Positions 46,337-55,899 of a stretch of DNA of 64,000 nt are shown piece after piece. The stretch's first letter is position 1; each line of letters begins with the position of its first letter. A model generated the notes under the pieces. It did no database searches. It was not told where the DNA came from and worked only from the letters and a program-made list of their open reading frames with translations. A program made the translations under genes and the position numbers. The stretch spans positions 186,001 through 250,000 of the forward strand of contig JARKIP010000065.1 in the NCBI GenBank assembly GCA_029990175.1. The letters run 5' to 3'. The DNA comes from Petunia secreta. Taxonomy: Eukaryota; Streptophyta; Magnoliopsida; Solanales; Solanaceae.

Positions 46337-47489
46337 TGAAACGACCTTACGTAGTCGTTTCGGAAGTTAGGGCTCCGATTGGTATGCCGATAATTTTAAA
46401 ATCTTCGTAAGGTCTATTGGGACTTATCTGTAAAATTTGAGCTAAATCAGACCTCGTTTGGTAGGCATCGGAAGAAGGTTTCACTTTTATTGTCGATAAA
46501 TATTAAAAAGAGATTTTCGAGCTCGGTTTTGGCGAATGAGCTCCGATTCTAAATCCGAAAGTACCGTTAGGTTCGTATGATTATTTGTGAATTTTGTGAA
46601 CTTTCGAAAGTGAATTTCGAGGTTGTTCGGCTAGTTTCCGCTAAAATGCTGAAAGTTAAATAATTTGACCTTTTTCCAATTAATTCGCATCTTGAGTTTT
46701 GGGAACCCGATTTGAGATCTGCCTTAGCGAGTACACTACATACATTTTGTATAACTTGTATGCAAAAGTTGGAATTATTTCGAATATCGTAGGGTACCGT
46801 TATAATTTTTGTCACAAAAGAAAAGAAAATAAAATAAAAAGGAAAAAGAATAGAAAGAAAAAGACAAAATAGTAAAGGAAAGAAAGAAATATATATTAGA
46901 GGTGACGATAAACAGAGAAAGAACTTGAACGAGAAACAGAGAAACAAAATGGAAAATACGCAGAAGAGAAAAATGCCAGAACATGAGAAAAGAGCCGAAA
47001 AAAGATAGAATTTTCACCCCGAAACATTCACAGTGGGATCATTTGGCAATGAAACCAAAGGATAAAGCGGTTGTTGGGTAGCAGTGTTAACTTTGGAATG
47101 AGGTTCGCTCCAGGATTGAGTTCGCCACGTTGTGAAGGAGCGAAGACGACTTCAGCTGTCAGGGTGAGCCAGCTTTTATTCCGGATGGCCACCAGATTTA
47201 TGTTTATTACTTCAGTTGTATTTTGCTCCCTTCAGGAGGTATCCGTCTTCCTTTGTACTCTTAGATATCTAGTCTGGATAGCCCTAAACCTAGTATGTTT
47301 GGTAGTCAACTGTAATTTCTTTTGTACAGCTTAGAGATATCAATATGTCTGTGCTTATTTTTCTAAGTCTTGTTTTTATTTATGAATTGAATTATATTTA
47401 TTTTTCTAATTTAATTGGTAAGGGTTCGCCCGACGAGTCTAGGGGAGGTCGGGTGCCCGCACGGCCAAGCCGGATTTCGGGTCGTGTCA
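46337..47489 (+). mobile_element. Short solo LTR, family B, lacking two intron-like blocks
   Basis: Runs from TGAAACGACCTTACGTAGTC to TTTCGGGTCGTGTCA, with perfect GATGG duplications at 46332-46336 and 47490-47494. It is 1153 bp against 2860 bp for 23414-26273. The missing DNA is two blocks, one at about 47031 and one exactly between 47102 and 47103 (ATGAG|GTTCGCTCC), where the other copies have donor and acceptor sites. The tandem arrays are therefore absent. Confidence 0.95.
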
Positions 47490-47738
47490 GATGGTAGATA
47501 ATATTTTGGGTGGTTGTTAAGAGGCTTAAGTATGTGAGTCAAATAATGAGAGAATTGGGGTTTATTGATTATTAAGTATTTGGGTGAAATGGGTATTCAT
47601 GTAAATAAAGTTCACCAATGGGCTTGGAGTGTAAATAAAGTTAGACTGAATGAGCATGGAGTGAAATCAAGTTTAAAATGGGTAAAAATATGTAATATTT
47701 ATAAATTATGGGCATGTCATGTAAAAATCCTGTAATAT
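47490..47738. other. AT-rich spacer
   Basis: Starts with the GATGG duplication. Contains a few GTAAATAAAGTT-type short repeats; nothing else seen. Confidence 0.4.
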
Positions 47739-48962
47739 TGACAATCCCTTAAAGTTGTCCACATTTTTTATTTTAACACTCCAACTTAAGCTCATTCCAT
47801 TTGAACACTCTAATTACATCTTGAATGTGTCATTTAGACACAACTTGATGATATGGTGTAGTGCGTGTATTACACCATTTTTTAAAGAGTAGGAGAATAC
47901 ATTTTTCTCTTTTAATTTGTTTTCTCTTTTTTTTCCTCCTATTATTTCCACGTCATTGCCCAAGTCATCACCTTCTCTTCTATCTCCCCCCACCCATCCA
48001 TCTCAATCCACCATAAAAAAAAAAAAGCTTCTACGCTAATCAACTAATACTCAACTAAAACCCACCAAACTTCATGGTAAAGTTCATAATAATGTTATCT
48101 TGTAATCAAAACATCAGTAAATTGAAGGTTTTAAATTCAAATGCTAGTTCCTAACGAAACTCATGTTTCTTTTCCACTTCTACTATCACCCTTCTGCTAC
48201 GGATGCGCCACCACCTCCACATTTTCTCCCCCAGCTTTTCTAACTCTACCAATTACAAAAATAATTTTAAAAAAGTTGATCCATAAACACTAATTTCAAC
48301 TGTTGATCAAGCTAGTAAACTAAATACTAACAAATTACAAAGTTGTTGCCACCATCCTTTATTGTGTTTTTGAATTGCTGACGTGAAAAGTCCCCTACAA
48401 ACCATCAGCTTAGTCATATCAATTCAATATGTTCATGGATCTTTCTAGTCGCCGAAAAAATTTAAACACAAAATACTTATAGCGCAACCCTATCGCTGTA
48501 AAAGATAATCTACTATATGTAGAATTTGCAACAGGTATCAGCTTTTACAGCTGCAATTTAGACATAATTGGCCATGTTTAATCAAAACTAAGAACATAAA
48601 TTAAAGATAAAATAAAGAAGAAGGAGGAGGATGAAGGGAAAGGAGATGATGGGGATTGCAGTAGGAGATGAACTTGACTCTTGAGGAAGACAATTGGGTT
48701 TGGGGAAGGGGGAGATCGATGAAGCTGGAGAGAGAGGGGGATAGAGAGAAAAAAATAAAAAAGTAAAAATAAATCAAATATCCACGTGTCCCCATGTTAT
48801 TCGCCACTCTGGCGTGTGACTTACAAGCATCTTTTGTATTTAGCTATTTATTATTTTTGTGTTTAAATGACACATTTGAGATGTGGTTGGAGCGTTCAAA
48901 TAAAACATATCTGAATTGGAGCGTCAAAGTGAAAAGTTCAAACAAGTTTAAAGAATTGTCGA
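47739..48962. mobile_element. Non-autonomous DNA transposon with about 105-bp terminal inverted repeats
   Basis: 47739-47843 (TGACAATCCCTTAAAGTTGT ... GTGTCATTTAGACACAA) and 48857-48962 are imperfect inverted repeats. The interior is non-coding, CT-rich on the left and AG-rich on the right. Long repeats and lack of coding sequence fit a Mutator-like element. I could not fix the target duplication. Confidence 0.6.
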
Positions 48963-49870
48963 TGTATTTTGCCTTTATTTTTTCTATTGTTGATTGCGGA
49001 GTGATAAAGGACCTTTACCCTTAAACAAAGTCTTAAGATTGAGCCTTTAAAATGGAATTATCTTTGCTTGGTGTATCGATATAAATTTGAATTAGACCTC
49101 ACCAGCGGTTCCAGATAGATTAACTAAAAGAATTAGTATTTGTATTATCTTTTCACCAATGTTATTTTTCAATGTTAGTAATATTCAAACATTGGGTAAA
49201 AGGTCCATGTTTTCCTTTTACTTTGTGAAAAGAACTAACTTTTCGCTTTGTTCAAAGTTTTACTCATCTATTTCCTCATTACGATTTTGACTCAAAATTA
49301 CTCCCGGTCGCTAAATGACCAATATTCTATTAAGTTACATTCGATAACTCATTTTTATCACGATAAATCATAAAAACAACATTTATATTATTTTGGGTAT
49401 TTTGACATAATAAGTCATAAAAATCTCATTATTTAGATGGCTTATTCGGTCATCAACTACATGTATGAATTAGGAAATTAGCGCGTTGGGCGATAATAAA
49501 AAACTCACTAATCTTGTACATCATAATTTGTTCCTATATTAATATTAATAAAATCAAAAGAAAATTCATGTAAACACTAAAAAAGAACTTGAGAATTAGT
49601 TTATAAAGTAACTGAAAGGGTTTGATCAACATTTTTCTTCACTAAGTTTCCAACCATTATATTTTGTTCTTAAATGTACTTTCTTTATAATATCGACTAA
49701 TCTTGTATAATTCAAGCATCCTTTTCCCCATTTTTTCATTTTTTTAATAAATCTTGAAATTCTTGTATTAAGAACATAATCAATATGAAGGTTTCGTGAA
49801 ATCAGTATGTTTAAGATGGTTTCCTAAAAACAATATGCTTAAGATCGAGTTTGACTTGTGAGTGTACATA
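48963..49870. other. AT-rich intergenic DNA
   Basis: No gene, repeat pair or transposon end can be supported. Confidence 0.4.
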
Positions 49871-50035
49871 TACTACAGCAAAAAGTACTTTTGCCGACAA
49901 ATATTCAGCGGCAATACAATTATTGCGGGTAATACAAATTTTAAACTCAACTATTGCCGGAAAATAAATATTAGCCACTAAATGATAAGTTTTTACCGGC
50001 AATTCAAAAAAATAGCTACTAAAAGGTTAATAATT
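49871..50035 (+). mobile_element. CACTA-like transposon end
   Basis: TACTACAGCAAAAAGTACTT resembles the CACTACAAGAAAA terminus with a changed first base. It is followed by several short subterminal motifs (GCCGACAA, GCGGCAAT, TGCCGGAAA, ACCGGCAAT) in both directions, as in plant CACTA elements. The other end was not found. Confidence 0.35.
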
Positions 50036-51812
50036 GCAAAGAGAGATTTTATTAAATTATTTTAAATCTCTCCAATTTAATTCAACTCTTTAAAAGTTTT
50101 CCCTCGCTGATGAAAAGGGAAAGTGCACGGATACTTTCTTAACCCAAATAGCAGAATCCTCTCGATCGATTAAAATCTCCTTCAATTTCCCTTTCGCCAT
50201 TCAAATCTCCATCAATCTCCTTTCTCCATTGAAGTCTCCAGGTAATATCAGATTTACATCAATTTCTCTTTTTCAATCTGCTGTAGATATTTTTTTTGTA
50301 GCTCAGTTTAGCTATAATGATGATTATTATGTGATTTTTTATATATCTGCTTTGAAAACTTAATTTGATTACTGGAGTTGCTCAGTAGATATTTTTCTCA
50401 ATCTGTCGTAGATAATTTCTCCGTTGCTTAATTTAGCTATAAAGATGATTATCACGTGCATTTTTTGTCAATCTGATTTAAAAAATTCGATTGGATTACT
50501 GGAGTAGATATTTTCTCTATAAGATCATATGCGGATTAAATGATCTTATCTAAGACGGCTTCGATATCGTATTTATTGAAGTAGAATGCAAAAATTGATT
50601 TGATTTAAAAAATGATACTATTCTCTATTCTATTAGCGTGCTCTCTCTCTAGAAGATTTTATTGCAAATTTAGTTTCATAAATTTTAACTTGAAGGAAAG
50701 TGAATTTTAGTTTGTTCTGCTTAGTCGATGCCTATGATATATTTTTCAAATTGTGCGCTGTCATTCTAGCTATTACTTGCGAGCTTCTGATAAGAAGATA
50801 TTCTTTATTGTATTAGTATTCCCCTCCTATTGATGTTTCTATAATGCCGATGCTGAAAACTTTAATGTCGCCGCGGAACTAAAATTTAGTGTCAGGAGAA
50901 TGTACAGAGCAAAATTATTGTGTTTGCTTAGGGTATGGAAACTTCGTAAATCAATGAATAAAAATATATCTACTTCACATAAGCTATCTAGGTTACTTGG
51001 CTTTTACAAATGTTGTATGAATTTGTATGTTAACGAAGAGACGTCTAGCTCTGACGTATTGATTTATTCTCATCTGATTGAGATTCTACTATTTCAATAC
51101 CAAATTATAGTTCTATTTTGTACAACAATTAGTGCAGTACTTTGTTTTTTATTGTCACCTTGCTCCCTCACCTTCCTCTCCTGTATTCCTTTCATGTTTT
51201 CATTATAAATTGCAGATTTGTTAGCTCCTTGTGTATAGCAACAGATCTCTCTATAAGTATTTTGTATTTATGACTTCATAAAATTGTTACATTTGCTGAA
51301 TTACATTTACTAGCTTTAGAAACAGAATAATTATCAATTCTTTAATGTCTTTCACTCGCTTTCTCCCTCGCTCTGAAGCTGTGTCATCACTATATTGTTG
51401 GTTGTTCATCTCCTTTCCTCTCCTATTTTAGGTATTCACATTGCAGAAGAGATTCTTTCGTTAATTTTTCAATGATGGGTTGCAAATGCAGAGATTAATT
51501 TTTATGCTCCCCTATTTTAGGTCTAAAGTAAGGTAAGAAAGTTTATGTAGCTTTACCTCTAATTGATTCTATTAATTCTATTTGTTTGAACTTGGGTCAA
51601 ATCTCATGTGCCCAATTGTAGTGAGTTCAATGAAGTTTATGTGTGGTTGATAAGTGTTCGAAAAATGGCCCCAGTGACAAATTGCATCGCTAGTGAAGTC
51701 TGAGTAATGTTTGGAGTCTGCTAGGAACATGTCATGGGTCATAAATGCTGAGCATTATTGGTTTAGAGTGCACCTGTTGAGTGATAGTTTGGTCTTGGTG
51801 ACGGGATCTTGG
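50036..51812. other. Intergenic or transposon interior, possible leader exon
   Basis: CT-rich leader-like DNA (ATCTCCATCAATCTCC) ending in a donor-like CTCCAG|GTAATA near 50241. No protein domain is visible downstream; the open frame at 50900-51208 is not recognisable. Interrupted at 51813 by an antisense LTR. Confidence 0.4.
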
Positions 51813-52302
51813 TGACACGATCCGGAATCCGGTTAGGCCGTGCGGGCACCCGACATCCTCCCCTTAGTCCTGTCGGGCGAACCCTTACAAATTTAATTCG
51901 GAAAATAAATATAACATTTCATAAATAAGGACAAGACTTAAAACAAAAATACAGACATACTGATACCTCTAAGCTGTACAAAAAAAATTACAGCTGACTA
52001 CCCAACATACTAGGTTTAGGCCTATCCAGAATAATCATCTAAGAGTACAAAAGAAGACAGATACCTCCCGAAGGGAGCAAAATGCAACTGAAATGATAAC
52101 TAATAAACTGGTGGCCATCCAGAATAAAAGCTGGCTCACCCTGACAGCTGAAGTCGTCTTCGCTCCTTCACAACGTGGCGAATTCAATCCTGGAGCGAAC
52201 CTGCCGAAACAAAATAGATAGAAAAGAAACAAACAACAAACAAGGGTGAGTCAAAAGGACTCAATAAGTGGGGCAGACTAGCCACCTCAAAGAATAAGAT
52301 AG
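51813..52302 (-). mobile_element. Antisense LTR (family A/B), left half, split by element A
   Basis: Begins TGACACGATCCGGAATCCGG, the reverse complement of the family end, and runs through the acceptor-side exon and the conserved inverted repeat (GTGAGTCAAAAGGACTCA) to AAGATAG. It continues at 62375 on the far side of element A. Confidence 0.9.
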
Positions 52303-54087
52303 TGTTACACTCTGTATGTCCAAACTGACGTATATCATTCTAATGACATGTTAAGAATAATTTAAGTGAGTTTAAAGTCATAATAATACCATATAAGATG
52401 TTTATATATTGAATATAAAGTTTGGGAAAAATCGGATTTAAGTTGCGGAAAAACCGACTAAGGAATTGCCTTGCAACGGAGCCTTTTCAGCAATTAATTT
52501 CGTGTATAATATGAGGTCTTTTGGGGACATGTCATATACCAAATTGAAGGTCTTGGAGTGTAGTTTTCAAAAAATTTGACGGTTTGTTCATACAATATCT
52601 GGATAAGAAGATATGCGCATCAGAAGTCAGGCCAGAAAAAGGGACATAAATGCAAAAGATGACTAAAACTGAAATATTTCAAGTATAAAAGGAAAACATG
52701 TCTTCCTTTTCGTTATTTCCAGAAAATCAACGATAGAAACAGTGCTTCAATGAAGGGTTAAGCAGCTTTTATAATTTTGAAGGAAGGACGCCAATCGTAA
52801 TTCGAAATTGAAGACAGATTGCGTCAAAATGCTCTACGCGATTAAGGTAACGTTATGCTACCTTCAATTTCATCTATAGCTTGAGTTTTAGAATTACTTC
52901 ATGGCTAATTAAAGTACCCAAATGCTTAATTATAGATTTTTAAAGTGTTAGAAGGTGTCGAATTCAAGGGAAACAAGGTTTAGAAGCAAGAAGCATCAAA
53001 GGTATGTAAGCCTAAACCTTTCTTTTGGCAAGGCCTGTATCTTTTAGCTTTTGAAGCGTTTCTTAGTTCTAAACTTAGTGTTTCTTGTAAGAAACTTGTA
53101 TGGTATCAAGGAAACCTTCTATATACTTAATTTGGTACTAAAATCCAAGGTGAAAGACGTCCGAATCAGCAAGACAAAACGTTTCAAAATCTGGAAAATC
53201 ATTTAGATCTTTGAATAGCTGTTAGTATATTGATCATAACTCCTTGTACAAAATTTCTATTTAGATTATTTAAGAATCCACAGAACCCTAAGACATATAT
53301 CTAAAACTTTCATGAGACCATGAAGTGTATATCTTTAATCTACACTCTGAAAATTAGGTCGAAAGGCAGGACAGTGGTGTTGTCCGGACATTCTATCAGC
53401 GGATTTGTTATGTCATCCAGTCATCTCATCTTGTTATCCATTTAACATGTTTATGTTATCAGTTTATCCGGGTATCCATTCCCTTGTGTAGTATAGTGTT
53501 TTTGCGGATCATCCAGTTTCAGGGGAAACTCTGCCGAAAATTTTATGGAAATTCAAAAAGTTGGACAAATTCTGAGTTCTGGGTTGTATCTATAATTCTA
53601 TCCAGAGTTTTCTTCTCATTCCTCCATATCTACTGTTGCCACATGTGTTATGCCTCATACATTCTTATGCTTATATTGTGATCATGTTATGTGTGATTTG
53701 GAGTCCCCCATAGAGGCTAGACATTGGACACGCAGTCCGGTTGCGTGGGTATCAGGTTCCTAACCGGATTGCCCTAAGATGTGAGGAATGAAGCCTTTAG
53801 CCTAATTTGATATATTTTCTGCTTATTGAATAAGCATGATCGCTTGGCAGTGAATCCAAAGGATAAATTGGTTGTTGAGTAGCAAGTTAAAATAAGGTAA
53901 GTGATTATATCCATTTCTTTGGAGGCACCTGGCCTCGTGGATTTTCTACCACGTGTTCCTTACATGTGTAGTTGCCGATTGGCGTACTCATTACGCCTTA
54001 GCTTTATATTTACATTGTATATTATATGTTATGCCCTGTTGTTGGTATTGCATTGAGCATATGAGCATTGCACTCTGGTTTTGAGCA

Positions 54088-54560
54088 TTGCATATACTTC
54101 CCGGTTGGCAATGAGAGTACCGCACCGGTGAAGGGTCATTATTGCATATACTTTCCGGTAACCGATGAGAGTCCCGCACCGATGAAGGGTCATTATTGCA
54201 TATACTTCCCGGTAATCGATGAAAGTCCCGAGCCGATAAAGGGTCATCATTGCATATACTTCCCGGTAATCGATGAGAGTCCCTAGCCGGTGAAGGATCA
54301 TTACTGCATATACTTCCTAGTTGGCGATGAGAGTCCCGCACCGGTGAAAGGTCATTATTGCATGTACTTCCCGGTCGGCGATGAGAGTCCCGCACCGGTG
54401 AAGGGTCATCATTGCATGTACTTCCCGGTCGGCGATGAGAGTCCCGCACCGGTGAAGGGTCATCATTGCATATACTTCCCGGTAATCGATAAGAGTCCCG
54501 AGCCGGTGAAGGATCATTATTAAATATATCTCCTGGTAGACGATGAGAGTCCTGCACCGG
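54088..54560 (+). repeat. 54-bp tandem array in LTR A, about 8.5 copies
   Basis: Unit GGTAATCGATGAGAGTCCCG ... ATATACTTCCC. 54 is a multiple of three, which creates long but meaningless open frames on both strands. The 3' LTR has about 6.5 copies (61021-61375). Confidence 0.9.
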
Positions 54561-54729
54561 AGATAGGTATCAGGCATATGTGACTGCATTGCATCGTACC
54601 GCATTCATCTCATTGCACCGCATACTGACTATTGTGTGTATTGTGTTATGTTTTATGTATGCGGTCTGTATACTATGTCGTGGACATATCTCAGTTTGTC
54701 TATATATTTCTTGCTCGTATTCTGGGTTG

Positions 54730-55040
54730 TTGGGATCGGGTTGCATGTCGCAACGGTATAAATATATGGATCGGGTTGCACGCTGCAACGGTATAATTAT
54801 ATGGATCGAGTTTCACGCCGCAGCGGTATATATATATGGATCGGGTTGCACGCCGCAACGGTATAAATATATGGATCGGGTTGCACGCTGCAACGGGATG
54901 AATATATGGATCGAGTTGCACGCCGCAACAGAATGTATTTATGATTGTTGATGTGTTCGGAATAAATATATGGATCGGGTTGCACGCTGCAACGGGATGA
55001 ATATATGGATCGAGTTGCACGCCGCAACAGAATGTATTTA
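54730..55040 (+). repeat. 35-bp tandem array in LTR A
   Basis: Unit ATGGATCGGGTTGCACGCCG CAACGGTATAAATAT, about eight copies, part of them duplicated together with a GATTGTTGATGTGTTCG spacer. The 3' LTR has about five (61553-61715). Confidence 0.85.
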
Positions 55041-55693
55041 TGATTGTTGATGTGTTCGAGATACCTATATATTTTGGTTATTTTACATTCCTGGTTGTTG
55101 ATGAGTTTGCCATTCCATACGTGTTTCTAGTTATTATCTAGCTCTGCCTTTTTATAATTTAAATAAGAGGAATTTTGTTTATCTGTTTCTCCTCCCTGGC
55201 TAGCTATCCTATTCTTTGAGGTGGCTAGTCTGCCCCACTTATTAAGTCCTTTTGACTCACCCTTGTTTGTTGTTTGTTTCTTGTCTATCTATTTTGTTTC
55301 GGTAGGTTCGCTCCAGGGTTGAGTTCGCCACGTTGTTCAGGAGCGAAGACGACTTTAGCTGTCAGGGTGAGCAAACTTTTATTCAGGATGGCCACCAGTT
55401 TTATGTGTATTATTTCAGTTGCAATTTGCTCCCTTCAGGAGGTATCTTTCTTCTTTTGTACTCTTAGATGTCTAGTCTGGATAGTCCTAAACCTAGTATG
55501 ATGGGTAGTCAGCTGTAATTTCTTTTGAACAGCCTAGAGGTATCAGTACGTTAGTGTTTTTTTTTAAGTCTTGTCCTTATTTATGAATTATTATATTTAT
55601 TTTCCTAACTTAATTGGTAAGGGTTCGCCCAACGGGTCTAGGGGAGGATGTCGGGTGCCCGCACGACCTAACCGGATTTCGGATCGTGTCAGT

Positions 55694-55706
55694 TGGTATC
55701 AGAGCC
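55694..55706 (+). other. Primer-binding site of element A
   Basis: TGGTATCAGAGCC, complementary to the 3' end of initiator tRNA-Met, two bases inside the 5' LTR. Confidence 0.9.
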
Positions 55707-55899
55707 TAATTTAAAGTCTATCTAGACTAAGACAGTGTCTAGTAAAGTCTTGCTGATGGGTACGTAGACGTCCGTACTTATCTACGAGAGGCTATGATGG
55801 CATTTAGGAAGTTTTACTTCCTTCATTTCTGATCGTGCGTCGGTCTAGCATTCAAAAGTATTTTCGTTTAATCGTTAATTCCTTCGTGGTAATTGTGAA

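Larger units (their letters stand above)
53897..55305 (+). other. Candidate spliceosomal intron within LTR A (5' copy)
   Basis: Donor AATAAG|GTAAGTG, acceptor TTTGTTTCGGTAG|GTTCGC. Matching sites in the 3' LTR bound 60817-61988. Both tandem arrays are inside. Splicing is predicted, not shown. Confidence 0.65.
52303..55691 (+). repeat. 5' LTR of element A
   Basis: Starts TGTTACACTCTGTATG and ends GGATCGTGTCA. TATA box TATAAAA at 52684-52690. From about 53749 (TATCAGGTTCCTAACCGG) to the end it matches family B; upstream of that it is unrelated. Contains candidate intron 53897-55305. Confidence 0.95.

Noticed and set aside
50900..51208. 102-codon open frame
   Set aside because: AT-rich, no domain, no promoter evidence; ends in hydrophobic low-complexity residues expected from T-rich DNA.
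54088..54560. Regular repeat array resembling a CRISPR
   Set aside because: Head-to-tail repeats without unique spacers, in plant DNA, and duplicated in both LTRs.
53991..54604. Open frames of 90-190 codons in the 54-bp array (also at 24080-24960 and 60911-61395)
   Set aside because: Open in several frames and on both strands because the unit is 54 bp; non-coding repeat inside an LTR.
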